A DNA stretch of 64,000 nucleotides from Micromonospora pisi. GTDB lineage: Bacteria; Actinomycetota; Actinomycetes; Mycobacteriales; Micromonosporaceae. The position numbers were made by a program, and so were the translations under genes. The stretch lies in NCBI RefSeq assembly GCF_003633685.1, contig NZ_RBKT01000001.1, positions 8,184,001 to 8,248,000 on the forward strand. Reading direction: 5' to 3'. Positions 30,397 through 39,493 of this stretch are shown here, one piece after another (position 1 is the first letter of the stretch; each line of letters begins with the position of its first letter). Under the pieces are notes generated by a model. The model searched no databases, was not told where the DNA came from, and saw only the letters and a program-made list of their open reading frames with translations.

Positions 30397-31803
30397 TCAG
30401 GCGCCGAGGATCTGGTCCCGCCAACGCCACGCCAGGTCGATGCACCCCGCCCCGGCCGGTGCCACCCGGCCGCCGGCCAGCAGCTCCCGAATCGCCTGCT
30501 CGGTGAACGGCACCGTCTCGGCCATCACACCCTCATCGTTCCGGTCGACGAAGTCAGCGCTCAACTCGTCGAACAGGTCCGGGTCGATCACGGCGACGGT
30601 CAGCACCTCACCGATCAGGGTCAACGCGTCCAACGCCACCCCGAGCGCGTACACCCGCAACCTGCCGTCGGCCCGCGCCGCGTCCAGTCCGGCGAACGGC
30701 TCCACGGTGTAGTCGACCGGGTCCCCGTCCCCGCCGGCCTCGGCCAGGCCCAACAGCTCCTCGCTGTACTCCCGCTGAATGTTCCGCCACAACGAGAAGT
30801 CAGCCGCGGCCCCGGCCGGTAGGACCGACGACGGCTGGAAAATCCCGCTGGGGATCACCTGCAACATGCCGCCGGCCGACGCCACCGAACGCGGATCCCG
30901 CCGGTGCAGCAAGAACGACGGCTCCGACCCGCCCCGGATCGTCAGCGTCGAGATCGCCGACACCAACGGCCGGCGGCCCAAGTCGAACGGGTCGCCAATC
31001 AACTTCCGGTACGGCAGGTCCCGCAACGCCGTCGGCCGCACCTGGCCGCCGTCGAGCGCCACGTAGGCCAGCTCGTGGGCGACGACCTCCGCGATGTCGA
31101 CCGACGCGAAGTAGCTGCTGTCGGCGTACGCCATCTGCCCCGAACCGCCGGCCCAGCCGATGTCGGTCAGCCGCCAGCACATGCGGTTCTCAAACAACCT
31201 CGGCTGGGACAAGTCCCGGATCGCGTGCGTGTACCGGGGGTACCGGCGGACCAGGGTGTTCATCGGCCGCACCAGCGCCGACGCCTCCTCCGTCCCGTCC
31301 AGCACCGGCGGCATCGCGGCCGGGTCCGCGCGGAGCTCGACGTCCCGCAGGTCGACCGGGCCGTCCGGCAACCACCCGGGCCCGGCGATCAGGCCGGTGT
31401 CGCCGAGCGCAGTCGACCCGTACAAGCCGGCAGCGGCCAGGGCCAGGCGCCGCCGGTTGCCGTTGAGCGCGGCCCGGGTGGTCCGCCACTGCTGTTGGCT
31501 GTCGGCGACACGCGGATCCAACTCGTCGGTCATGAACTCCCAATCGTGAGGCTTCCGAGGTTTCGGCACGGTGGGGGAGGACAGGCCAAGCTGGTCGACC
31601 GTGGTCCCGAGGGCGGTCGCAAGGTGACCGCGGTTCCGGACCCCTGGCTGCACGACACCTGTTTCCCACCGTGACACCGACCGGCCCGTAACCGCGCTAC
31701 TGCGGCCCGCAAGACGGTTGATCTCGTCCGCCAGGCCCTCCTGGGTAAGCCCCTTGCTTTCGCGCAGCTCGCTAAGTCGGTTCGGTGTCCCGTTCATGTT
31801 CAC
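30397..31803 (-). CDS. XRE-family regulator with Nudix-like C-terminus
   Basis: A 468-residue protein. Residues about 6-75 are an XRE helix-turn-helix (LSELRESKGLTQEGLADEIN...GRSVSRWETG). A linker leads to a large C-terminal domain (about 150-468) with IPSGIFQPSS...LWRNIQREYSEELLG. REYSEELLG fits the catalytic end of a Nudix box, but the upstream G-x5-E spacing is not standard. Some actinobacterial regulators bind nucleotide-like ligands this way. It sits alone, facing the end of the early operon, and is a candidate phage repressor or stress sensor. Confidence 0.75.
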   Translation of the reverse strand: MNMNGTPNRLSELRESKGLTQEGLADEINRLAGRSSAVTGRSVSRWETGVVQPGVRNRGHLATALGTTVDQLGLSSPTVPKPRKPHDWEFMTDELDPRVADSQQQWRTTRAALNGNRRRLALAAAGLYGSTALGDTGLIAGPGWLPDGPVDLRDVELRADPAAMPPVLDGTEEASALVRPMNTLVRRYPRYTHAIRDLSQPRLFENRMCWRLTDIGWAGGSGQMAYADSSYFASVDIAEVVAHELAYVALDGGQVRPTALRDLPYRKLIGDPFDLGRRPLVSAISTLTIRGGSEPSFLLHRRDPRSVASAGGMLQVIPSGIFQPSSVLPAGAAADFSLWRNIQREYSEELLGLAEAGGDGDPVDYTVEPFAGLDAARADGRLRVYALGVALDALTLIGEVLTVAVIDPDLFDELSADFVDRNDEGVMAETVPFTEQAIRELLAGGRVAPAGAGCIDLAWRWRDQILGA

Positions 31804-31977
31804 CGCCTCGGTGCGCTCATCGGATCAGCAATCCGACACCAGCGTATGGGCAGCCATTCAGCAATGCGCATGGGCTGCTGACCGGCTGCGGTGCAAATGC
31901 CGTTCCCTGCGGCGCTCGACCGGATCACGGTGGACATCAGCAGGTGATCAACGGCAGGGCGGGAGTGGAACGTGGTC

Positions 31978-32259
31978 CTACAAGCCATCGGGGTGGTCGG
32001 CGTCGCGCCACTTTCGCGACTCGGCCAGCACCGCGAGCACATCCTCGGGGTGGCACAGCCGGTCGCCGGATGGGTCGAGTCGGTATCGGATCAGGATCCG
32101 CTTCGCGCCGAATCGGGCGCCCTTGGTGAGCCAGCGGTCGACGCTGGACCGCGATGCCGGTTTGCCGGGACGCCCGAACAGGATCATCAGGTCACCGATC
32201 TTGACCTCTTCGCCCTCGTTCAGCCGCCGCTCGACATCGGCCGCGTTCTCTTCGTCCAC
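31978..32259 (-). CDS. Small helix-turn-helix protein
   Basis: A 93-residue protein from GTG 32259. The segment EVKIGDLMILFGRPGKPASR-SSVDRWLTKG resembles the winged helix of AlpA/excisionase-like proteins. It could be a regulator or directionality factor. The 174 bp between it and the XRE start (31804-31977) show short inverted repeats but no gene. Confidence 0.65.
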   Translation of the reverse strand: MDEENAADVERRLNEGEEVKIGDLMILFGRPGKPASRSSVDRWLTKGARFGAKRILIRYRLDPSGDRLCHPEDVLAVLAESRKWRDADHPDGL

Positions 32260-32376
32260 GCTTCGCCCCCTCACCCGTGTTGGCGGTGATCTTAACCGCG
32301 ACTTCGGGGCGAGGCGTACAGCCGGACGGCTCGACGCTGCGGGTGTCACGGTGAATCAGTGTACCGCTCATCTCTG

Positions 32377-32424
32377 TCATGCCGAGTATCCCGGATAGCC
32401 CGATCATCCCGAGTGTGGCACACT
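32377..32424. promoter_or_regulatory. Operator-like palindromes before the transfer operon
   Basis: A direct repeat TCATSCCGAGT (32377-32387 and 32404-32414), a palindrome TATCCCGGATA (32387-32397) and a second palindrome AGTGTGGCACACT (32412-32424) lie in the gap between divergent genes starting at 32259 and 32478. Such clusters are typical of transfer-operon repressor sites, which limit lethal tra expression. Confidence 0.5.
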
Positions 32425-32477
32425 TCGACAAGGAAGACCCCCACGAACCCAGACCCAAGCGATGAGGAGGAAGGCCC

Positions 32478-34208
32478 GTGATCCAGACCGCCACGGCCCA
32501 GTCGAGCCCCGGCATCCCCGGTTGGCTGACTCCCGTCGCCGACTTCGTTGCGACGTACGCATCCGCGTTCCTCTTCGGAGCCGGAGCGGTCGGGGCGGTG
32601 CTCGCCATCACCATGCTCGCCAAGTTCCTCCGCACCGGGCACGCCCACAAAAAGCTCGGCAACCTCGCGGTCCTACTCGCCACCGGCTTCGCCATGGAAG
32701 GCATGTTCGAGGTCGCCCGACACCGACTCGACCTCACCTTGGCGCTCGCCGTCGTGTTCTGCGCGACCTTCGAGATCCTTGCCGCCTGGTTGGGGGCGCT
32801 CGCCCGCCACAAGCGCAAGCTCGACCCGCTCGCCGACATCGCCCGCTACATGAGCGGGCTGTGGGCCGTAGCCATCGTCTCCGGAATCATCGCCTGCACC
32901 GCCGGCAACAACCTCACCGAAGTCCTGCTCCGCCTCGTGAGCCCCTGCGCCGCCGGCCTGGTCTGGTGGATCAACCTCATGGCCGACCGGCCGGCGACGA
33001 CCACCACCCGGCCCCGGTCCACGTGGATTTACACCCCGCGAGAGATCTGCATCCGCCTTAAGCTCATCCGGCCCGGCGAGCAGGACATCAACGTGGCCGC
33101 CCGGGAGCATCGGGTCAACACCATGCTCCGGGTCGCCGCCGGCCTCGTCACCGCCGACCCGGTCCGCGGCCAGAAGCTCGCCGACAAGCTGAGCCGCCTC
33201 GCCACCGACGACGAAGACGTGGTGACCGAGGTCGCCGAGCGGTACCGGCGAGGCGCCACCGTCCAAGAACAGATCTTCGGCCGCATCCTGATCCAGCCAC
33301 ACACCCGGCTCACCGCGGCCGTCACCGTGCCGGCCGCATGGTGGGAGGGCATCCTGCCGCACCGACGGGTTCGCCGGCTCGCTGCCGTACTGGCCACCGA
33401 GCAAGCGAACGCAGCCGCAACCCTGGCCGCCGCTCACGCCGAGACCGAACGGGTGAGTGGGTCTCTCGCCGAGATGACCGAGCTGTTCGAGACCGCCTCC
33501 ACTGAGGCGCAGCGAGAGAGTGAGAAGGCCACTCAGGCTCTCAACGCCCAGCGCGCTGCCGAGAGGGACGCGTCCGAGAGTCGACGAGAGATTGAGAGGG
33601 TGCGGGCAGAGGTCACCGCTGCGATCGAACGCGAGAGGGCAGCCGTTGCCGCCCGGGTCGCCGCCGTACGAGCTGAGACCGACGAGACTGCCCGGCGGGT
33701 TCAGGAACTCGACCGGCAACTCATCGAGACGCGCGCTCTCACCTCTCACGCCAAGCAGACCATCGCCGACCTGCGGGAACGCCTCGCCGACCAGGAAGCA
33801 CTGCATCGCCGGGAGCTGGACGCCACCATCGGCCGAATGAGCGCCGAGAGGGCAGCCGCCGTCGCGACCGCCCGAGAGGAAGCTCTCGCCTCTCGCCGGG
33901 ACCGCCCAGCACCCGCCCGCCGGGACAGCGGTGAGAGGACTCCCAAGAGCGGGGGCGACTCTCGCTCACCGGAGTGGACCGATCAGCAGTTGCAGGCGTT
34001 CAAACTCCGCGACAGCAACCCGGCTCTCACCGTGAAGGACATCGCCGATCAGATCGGTGTGGGTGAGAGCACCGTCTTCCGGTGGTTCCAGCGCCGCAAG
34101 GAAGCGGCCAAGACTCTCGCTCCGGCGGTGCCGACACTCCCGCTCCCGGACCCCCGTCAGCCCGTGACCGCCGGCACGAACGGCACCCACGTCAACACCG
34201 AGAAGTGA
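32478..34208 (+). CDS. Membrane/coiled-coil protein with C-terminal HTH
   Basis: A 576-residue protein from GTG 32478 (GGAGGAAGG upstream). About five membrane helices occupy residues 25-170 (SAFLFGAGAVGAVLAITML; LALAVVFCATFEILAAWLGA; LWAVAIVSGIIACTAGN). A soluble region follows, then a long coiled coil (about 315-475) and a final helix-turn-helix (about 515-550, NPALTVKDIADQIGVGESTV). This layout is seen in spread (Spd)-like proteins of actinobacterial plasmids. The coiled-coil region uses otherwise rare AGG/AGT/TCT codons that create many GAGAG motifs. Confidence 0.75.
   Translation: MIQTATAQSSPGIPGWLTPVADFVATYASAFLFGAGAVGAVLAITMLAKFLRTGHAHKKLGNLAVLLATGFAMEGMFEVARHRLDLTLALAVVFCATFEILAAWLGALARHKRKLDPLADIARYMSGLWAVAIVSGIIACTAGNNLTEVLLRLVSPCAAGLVWWINLMADRPATTTTRPRSTWIYTPREICIRLKLIRPGEQDINVAAREHRVNTMLRVAAGLVTADPVRGQKLADKLSRLATDDEDVVTEVAERYRRGATVQEQIFGRILIQPHTRLTAAVTVPAAWWEGILPHRRVRRLAAVLATEQANAAATLAAAHAETERVSGSLAEMTELFETASTEAQRESEKATQALNAQRAAERDASESRREIERVRAEVTAAIERERAAVAARVAAVRAETDETARRVQELDRQLIETRALTSHAKQTIADLRERLADQEALHRRELDATIGRMSAERAAAVATAREEALASRRDRPAPARRDSGERTPKSGGDSRSPEWTDQQLQAFKLRDSNPALTVKDIADQIGVGESTVFRWFQRRKEAAKTLAPAVPTLPLPDPRQPVTAGTNGTHVNTEK
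33464..34117. repeat. YGAGAG / CTCTCR motif cluster
   Basis: About 20 copies of GAGAG or CTCTC fall in about 650 bp of G+C-rich coding DNA, usually as CGAGAG, TGAGAG, CTCTCG or CTCTCA, on both strands. They depend on codons (AGG, AGT, TCT, TCA) that the rest of the gene avoids, so selection for the DNA motif is plausible. Confidence 0.5.
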
Positions 34209-34219
34209 AGGAGACCTAC

Positions 34220-34456
34220 ATGGAGAACACACCCGTCACGGTTGACGCCGTCCGGTCCAAGCGCCGACAGGCGCCCCCGGCCCCAAGCCCGCTCCCTCTG
34301 TCGACCGGCCTGTTCAGCGTGAGTGGCGTCGTCGGGGTCCTTGGAGCGGTGTCCGTCTACGCAAATCGGCCCGAACAGGCCGCAATCGTCCTCTCGGTCA
34401 TGGCGCTACTGCTGATCACAGCGGTCGCCGAGCGAATCAAGGAGCGGCGGCCGTGA
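34220..34456 (+). CDS. Small membrane protein of the transfer cassette
   Basis: A 78-residue protein: basic N-terminus, two membrane helices (about 28-47 and 54-70), charged end. AAGGAG before the ATG. Comparable small membrane proteins accompany traB in plasmids, where they help intramycelial spread. Confidence 0.7.
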   Translation: MENTPVTVDAVRSKRRQAPPAPSPLPLSTGLFSVSGVVGVLGAVSVYANRPEQAAIVLSVMALLLITAVAERIKERRP

Positions 34457-34578
34457 GACGCACCGAGATCGAACCGCACCAAAACCGACCGGCGGCACCC
34501 CTGATCTACGGGCTACTGGCGGCGATCCTCGTCGTTCTCCTGGCTGGATTCCTCCTCGGCCTCTGGCGGTCACTCTAG
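34453..34578 (+). CDS. 41-residue single-helix membrane protein
   Basis: From GTG 34453, overlapping the previous stop (GTGA). A charged N-terminus is followed by LIYGLLAAILVVLLAGFLLG and an immediate end. Probably a small Spd-type membrane protein. Confidence 0.65.
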   Translation: MRRTEIEPHQNRPAAPLIYGLLAAILVVLLAGFLLGLWRSL

Positions 34579-34582
34579 GTGA

Positions 34583-34702
34583 TTGTCGGGTTGTCGGTCC
34601 GACAACCCGACAAGCCGATGTGGGTACTCCGTCTCCAGGTCAGACCCCAACCCTGGCGGGTCGACAACACAACCGACAGCCCGACAACCGACAACCCGAC
34701 AA
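34583..34702. repeat. CCGACAAC repeat cluster, candidate clt/transfer-recognition site
   Basis: A perfect inverted repeat with 15-bp arms and a 1-bp centre (34583-34597 and 34599-34613) contains the unit CCGACAA twice per arm. Five direct CGACAA/CGACAG units follow at 34662, 34674, 34682, 34689 and 34697, the last four 7-8 bp apart. Actinobacterial TraB translocases recognise tandem 8-bp repeats in clt, and a TraB gene lies 1.3 kb downstream. Confidence 0.65.
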
Positions 34703-34728
34703 CACGTAGCGTCACAGAAGGAGGGTCC

Positions 34729-36009
34729 ATGACTACCGAAGTCGCGACCCCACCAGCGGTGGAGAAGCCAAGCCCTGCCAAGGCACCCAAGGCGCAACCC
34801 ACCGCCGACAAGCCCACCACCGTCCTCACCGTGCCCGCGAAGCCGGCTGCGGTTACCGGCGCCAACGTGGTCGCAATCGGCGGCACCGCAGCCGCTGCCG
34901 CCGGCCCGGTTGGTTGGGCTGTCGCCGCCGTCGTAGCCGGTGGCGCGGTCGCCGGGTACACCGTCCGCCGGGCGGTGATCCGCCGCAACGCGAAGGCTGA
35001 CGGCGGCGGGACCCCGGGTGTCGGTCCTCTGTTCAGTGGCCGGCCACCTGCCGGCGGGGGGCGTAACAAGGGCTCGCGTGCCGGGGGAGGGGCGTCGAAC
35101 CGGGCCGGGTCTGGCGGTACGAGCGGTGGTCGGTCGGACCGGTCGGGTGGCTCCTCGCGCACCGCAGCGCAGAGGGCGAAGTCGGCGGGCCGCAGCCTCC
35201 TGGACCGGCTGGGCCGCAAACCCGGCGGAGACAAGTCACCGGGCGGTGGGGGCGGGCGCAACAAGCGCACCACTGGAGGGCCGGCAAGCAAGATGAGCCG
35301 GGCCGCCGGCCGGGCCGCAGCCAGCGCAGCACGAGGGCTGTGGAACGCGGTCAAAGCACAACGGACCGCAGCCGCGAAGAAGAAGCAAGACCGCGCTGCC
35401 GCCGGCAAGAAGACGAAGCCTCAGAAGGCGTGGGGGTGGGCGCGGAAGATCACGCGCCGGGTCCTCGGAAAGAAGGACCAGCCCAAGCCGGCCGCTAAGA
35501 CACCCACGACGAAACCCGAAGCCCCGCGCGTGACCGGCGACAAGGTCCGCCGCGGTCAGGCGCCCGACGCCACCAACCAGAACCCGAGCAAGCCGGCGAC
35601 CAACCGGGCCGCCCGCACCACCGAAAGGAACCCTCTCATGGGTAACAACAACGCACAGCAGAGCACCAGCCCATTCTGGGCGGCGGCCCGGCAGGTCCAC
35701 GCCACCGCAGCCCAGCACAAGCCCCGTGGCATGCTCGCCCGCCGGCAGGAGGCATTCGAGATGCCCGCCGCGCTCGGTGAGATCGCCGCCGGTCTGCGGC
35801 TCCTCGCCCAGACCCACACCTCCCAGGAGCCCCTGGAGCCGGCGTACGCCGCTGCGGTCATGCAGGTCGCCGCCACGGTCGAGTCCGCCGCCCAGGCGTC
35901 CCGCCACCTCGCCCCCGCCTTCGACGCACTCCACTCCGTCCAGGTCCGCCGGCTGTTGCAGCCGAAGGTCGGCGAGGACATGTGGGACACCGTCAACAAC
36001 AAGCCCTGA
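34729..36009 (+). CDS. Spread/transfer-associated Gly/Lys-rich membrane protein
   Basis: A 426-residue protein (GGAGG before ATG 34729). Two hydrophobic stretches (about 35-80, GANVVAIGGTAAAAAGPVGW; AVAAVVAGGAVAGYTV) precede a long basic, Gly/Ser/Arg/Lys-rich low-complexity region (about 90-300). The C-terminus is folded and helical (about 305-426: PFWAAARQVHATAAQHKPRG...). Basic tracts suggest DNA contact beside TraB. An internal ATG at 35638 (MGNNNAQQS) could give a separate C-terminal product. Confidence 0.7.
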   Translation: MTTEVATPPAVEKPSPAKAPKAQPTADKPTTVLTVPAKPAAVTGANVVAIGGTAAAAAGPVGWAVAAVVAGGAVAGYTVRRAVIRRNAKADGGGTPGVGPLFSGRPPAGGGRNKGSRAGGGASNRAGSGGTSGGRSDRSGGSSRTAAQRAKSAGRSLLDRLGRKPGGDKSPGGGGGRNKRTTGGPASKMSRAAGRAAASAARGLWNAVKAQRTAAAKKKQDRAAAGKKTKPQKAWGWARKITRRVLGKKDQPKPAAKTPTTKPEAPRVTGDKVRRGQAPDATNQNPSKPATNRAARTTERNPLMGNNNAQQSTSPFWAAARQVHATAAQHKPRGMLARRQEAFEMPAALGEIAAGLRLLAQTHTSQEPLEPAYAAAVMQVAATVESAAQASRHLAPAFDALHSVQVRRLLQPKVGEDMWDTVNNKP

Positions 36010-36022
36010 TCGGACGACGACG

Positions 36023-38305
36023 ATGACGACGAGCAAGCGACGCCAGAACAAGAACTGGCAGCTCGACTGGGCTGGCCGGCACGGCACCGCCTGGGGCACC
36101 GTCAACGCCTGCCTCACGGTGGTGTCCGTGGCGGTCGTCGGCCGGTACGTGCAGGGCTGGTGGCCGATCCGGGAAACCCCGATGCTGCTGTTCGCCGCTG
36201 CGCTGACCGTGCTCGCCGTCGTCGCCGTTCTCGGCCGGGCGGCGGTACGGAAGACCGGCACACCGGGCGCGACCGTCTTCTACCAGGTGTGCTGCATGGT
36301 CGGCGCCGGCATCTGGGTCATGTTCATGTACGCGGCCGACCAGTGGACATGGCGGTCGGTGATCTCCGGTGTCGCCGCCCTCGCGTTCGCGGCCATCGTC
36401 GCCGGGGTGCTCGCCGGGCTCGCGTCCGACGACCCACCCCCGGCAGACGACGAGAAGAAGGAGGAGGAGGTTCCAGCTCGGCCGACCGTCGGCCCCGACG
36501 GGAACCCGGACGAGACCCTGCCAAAACGCAACGCCCTCGCGATCGAGTGGGAAGAACGGCTCAACCGGCTGTGCGACGTGCCGAAGGGCAGCACCGTGCA
36601 GGTGCCAAACGTCGAACTGTGGCCCAAGGGCAACGGGTACACCGTGGAAGCGGTCATGCCGGCCGTTGGTGGGTTGTCGTGGAAGACGGTCAACCAAGCG
36701 GCCGACTCGCTCGCCAACGACCTCGACCTTGACGAAGGGTGCCGCCTGAACGTCGAGATGGGGCCGTCCCGTCGGGTCGCGCTCATCGAGGTGATGACCC
36801 AATCGACCTTAGGGGAGGACCAACCGTACGGGGACGACTACAGCCCTCTGTCGATCTACGACCCACTCCCCGGTGCCGTACGCGATGACGGCACGGAGAT
36901 CGGCCCCGAACTGCGGTCGAAGTGCATGCTCCTCGTCGGCGAAACCGGGTCCGGTAAGACCAACGCCGGCAACGTCATCGGCGTAGGCGTGGCCCGCTGC
37001 CGCGACGCCCTGCTGTGGGACATCGATTTCACTGCCGGCCTGTACCTCAACCTCCTCGCCGCGTTCATGGCAGGCAAGGCCAAGCAGCCGGCAGTCGACT
37101 GGGCGGCGTGGGACGAACACGAAGCCCTGCTGATGACCCGCGCGGCGATGCGCGGCCACCGGGCTCGGAAGTCCGGCTACCTGGAGCTGATGCGCGAGGT
37201 CGATGACGACAAGATCCCCGTGTCGGCGGAGGTGCCCGAGGTGGTCATCCGGGCGGACGAGATCAAACGCATCACCGGTGCCCCCTCCGAGTACCCCGAA
37301 CTCAAGCAGCACCTCAGCGACATCATTTTTGAGGGGCGTGCGGCGGCCTTCCGGGAAGTCCTCCTCGGGCTCCGGGCCACAGCGGACATCGTCGACACCG
37401 GCATCCAGGCCCAGTGCGGTGTGATCGCGGTGACCCGGGCCAAGTCCGACGCCGAGTACGCGTGGGCGTTCGGGTGGCACTCCGGCGCCACCGTGGAAGG
37501 CGCACCCCACCCTGGGTGCGGCTTCATCTCATTGGAGTCCGGGGCGAAGCCAATCCCGGAGAAGTGGCGCAGGCTGCGCCCCAAGCAGTTGATGGAGGTA
37601 GGCATGGCCGTGGACGGTATTCAGCCACAGATGGACGAACTGACCCGGCTGGCACTCGACGGACGGAACCCGGACGGGACACCGATGCAGGGGCTCCTCC
37701 CCGGTGACCTGGACTGCTACTCGACTAGGTGGGAGAGGTTCCGGGACCGGTTCGGCGGTGACCACCCGTCGCAGCCGGGGCTGCCGACGCCGCCGGCCGA
37801 CGATGTCGAGTCGAACGCCGCCCAGGGTGTGCGCAGCGAGGGCGACGAGCTGCCGACGCCGCCGGCCGGGCCGGTCGTGTCTCAGGCGCAGGCGCTTTCC
37901 GACCTCGCCGCCACGATGGCCACTCTTCAGGAGGCGGTCGCCAAGGCCAAGGCCGAGCACGGCGAGGATGCCAACCTGCCCCCGTATGACCCGCAACTGC
38001 ACGCCGATTTCGATGCCATTCTCGAAGCCGAAGGGTTCGGCACTGATGTGGACTGGGGTGACCCGGACAACTGGGCAACGCTGGTGGAGAGCGCACCGCA
38101 GCCCGACGACGAGGACAAGCTGCTCAACCTGATCCGTGATGCCGGCCCGACCGGTGCCCGCCCTCGGGACCTGCTGAACCAGTTGAAGGAGCAGCACGGC
38201 ATCGTCACCAGCCGGGACACACTCCACACCCGGTTGCGGGCTCTCCGCGACGCCGGCAAGGTCCACAACCGGGAACACGGCCGCTGGAAGCTTGAGACGA
38301 ACTGA
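36023..38305 (+). CDS. traB: TraB-like FtsK/SpoIIIE DNA translocase
   Basis: A 760-residue protein. Four membrane helices lie at about 25-130. The motor domain has Walker A (GETGSGKT, residues 306-313) and a Walker B-like segment (EVVIRADEIKRI, Asp near 412). A C-terminal winged helix (about 700-758: LLNLIRDAGPTGARPRDLLN...RALRDAGKVHNREHGRW) corresponds to the FtsK gamma/TraB DNA-recognition module. TraB proteins of Streptomyces-type plasmids form membrane pores and move double-stranded DNA between hyphae without a relaxase. This fits the absence of a relaxase here. Confidence 0.88.
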   Translation: MTTSKRRQNKNWQLDWAGRHGTAWGTVNACLTVVSVAVVGRYVQGWWPIRETPMLLFAAALTVLAVVAVLGRAAVRKTGTPGATVFYQVCCMVGAGIWVMFMYAADQWTWRSVISGVAALAFAAIVAGVLAGLASDDPPPADDEKKEEEVPARPTVGPDGNPDETLPKRNALAIEWEERLNRLCDVPKGSTVQVPNVELWPKGNGYTVEAVMPAVGGLSWKTVNQAADSLANDLDLDEGCRLNVEMGPSRRVALIEVMTQSTLGEDQPYGDDYSPLSIYDPLPGAVRDDGTEIGPELRSKCMLLVGETGSGKTNAGNVIGVGVARCRDALLWDIDFTAGLYLNLLAAFMAGKAKQPAVDWAAWDEHEALLMTRAAMRGHRARKSGYLELMREVDDDKIPVSAEVPEVVIRADEIKRITGAPSEYPELKQHLSDIIFEGRAAAFREVLLGLRATADIVDTGIQAQCGVIAVTRAKSDAEYAWAFGWHSGATVEGAPHPGCGFISLESGAKPIPEKWRRLRPKQLMEVGMAVDGIQPQMDELTRLALDGRNPDGTPMQGLLPGDLDCYSTRWERFRDRFGGDHPSQPGLPTPPADDVESNAAQGVRSEGDELPTPPAGPVVSQAQALSDLAATMATLQEAVAKAKAEHGEDANLPPYDPQLHADFDAILEAEGFGTDVDWGDPDNWATLVESAPQPDDEDKLLNLIRDAGPTGARPRDLLNQLKEQHGIVTSRDTLHTRLRALRDAGKVHNREHGRWKLETN

Positions 38306-39048
38306 TGCTCGGGCGGACTCATGCGCTGAGCGGCGCGACCGGCTGGGTAGCCGGCTGCGCCGCAGCGACCGCCGTCGGGGCGGCGCCCTCGATGCAGGTG
38401 ATGGTCGTCGGCGGGTTGGTGTCCGCCGGCATGGCGATCTTCCCCGACATCGACCACCCGCAGTCGACGATCGCCCGCACCCTCGGCCCGGTCACCGGCC
38501 TGGTGGCCCGGGGCATCGCCGCCGGGGCGTCCCGGCTCCGATCCGCGTCGTGTGACCACTGCGCCACCGGCCGGCGGAAGGGCGGGCACCGGCAGCTCAC
38601 CCACACCGCTCTGTTTGCCCTCGCCCTCGGCGGGCTGGTCAGCCTCGCCGGCTGGCTGGCCGGGGCGCGCGTCGGCCTGGTCGTCGTGTGGGTTGCGGTT
38701 GGGCTCGCCGCCCGGGTGCTCCTGTCCCGCCGGCAGCGCGGCACCCTCGGCGCCGTGTTGATCGCCTCGGTGGTCACAGCCGCGGTTGCGGTCACTACCG
38801 AGATGCCGTGGTGGTGGCTCGGTGGGCCAGTCGCGTGGGGAACGTTCGCCCACTCCCTCGGCGACGCGGCCACGAAGTACGGGGCGCCACTGTGGTGGCC
38901 GGCCCGGATTCGCGGGTGCCGGTGGGCGCGTGTCGGCATGTGGGAACCGTTGAGATTCACCACTGGCGATACAGTGGAGCGTGTGGTGTGGTGGTTTCTG
39001 CTGTTCAGCTCGATCGGCGGCACCAGCTACGTCCTCACAGGAAGCTGA
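38305..39048 (+). CDS. YdjM-like membrane-bound metal-dependent hydrolase
   Basis: A 247-residue membrane protein starting MLGRTHALSGATGWVAG, with FPDIDHPQSTIARTLG near 47-62, GGHRQLTHTALFALALG near 95-110 and WGTFAHSLGDAATKYG near 178-195. These H/D motifs and five or more helices match the YdjM/DUF457 family, common beside traB in actinobacterial elements. The ATG overlaps the TraB stop, so it belongs to the transfer operon. Confidence 0.82.
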   Translation: MLGRTHALSGATGWVAGCAAATAVGAAPSMQVMVVGGLVSAGMAIFPDIDHPQSTIARTLGPVTGLVARGIAAGASRLRSASCDHCATGRRKGGHRQLTHTALFALALGGLVSLAGWLAGARVGLVVVWVAVGLAARVLLSRRQRGTLGAVLIASVVTAAVAVTTEMPWWWLGGPVAWGTFAHSLGDAATKYGAPLWWPARIRGCRWARVGMWEPLRFTTGDTVERVVWWFLLFSSIGGTSYVLTGS

Positions 39049-39052
39049 TGCG

Positions 39053-39403
39053 GTGGCCGATGGTTGGCATTGGGAGACCCGTGACGCGCAGGGCACAGTC
39101 CGCGCTCACGGGTCCGAACCGATGTGGGGCACCCCCGAAGACCAAGCCCGCGCCATCGGCCTGTGGGTGATGAATCAGATGGCCCAACTCGTGTGGGCCG
39201 CCGCCCCCGACTACGACCAGTTGGCTGGTGTACAGATCCGAGCCTGGTCAACCAAGCACCGGATTGAGGCGGTCGCCACCGGTGATGAGTGGCTGGAAAC
39301 CCTGCGACCGGCCGATCGAGTCACCCCAGATGGTGCACCTCGGAAACGCGAGAGGGGCCGGCGTCCAGACCGGCCCCTTCAATGCGCGCAGGTGTCAGGC
39401 TAG
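39053..39403 (+). CDS. Small protein at the end of the transfer operon
   Basis: A 116-residue protein from GTG 39053 (VADGWHWETRDAQGTVRAHG...), alpha/beta to about residue 95, then a basic tail. A hairpin overlaps its 3' end, which may mean the true product is complete before that tail matters. Function unknown. Confidence 0.6.
   Translation: MADGWHWETRDAQGTVRAHGSEPMWGTPEDQARAIGLWVMNQMAQLVWAAAPDYDQLAGVQIRAWSTKHRIEAVATGDEWLETLRPADRVTPDGAPRKRERGRRPDRPLQCAQVSG
39352..39380 (+). terminator. Terminator at end of transfer operon
   Basis: GAGGGGCCGG/CCGGCCCCTTC stem followed by TTC, inside the last codons of the preceding gene. Confidence 0.65.
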
Positions 39404-39493
39404 CAGCCGTCGACCACGAGCAGTACCGTCGACAACACCTAACGGGACCGTCCAGGGTCCCGCCCATCACCCTCGTCCAGGAGGGCAGGATCA

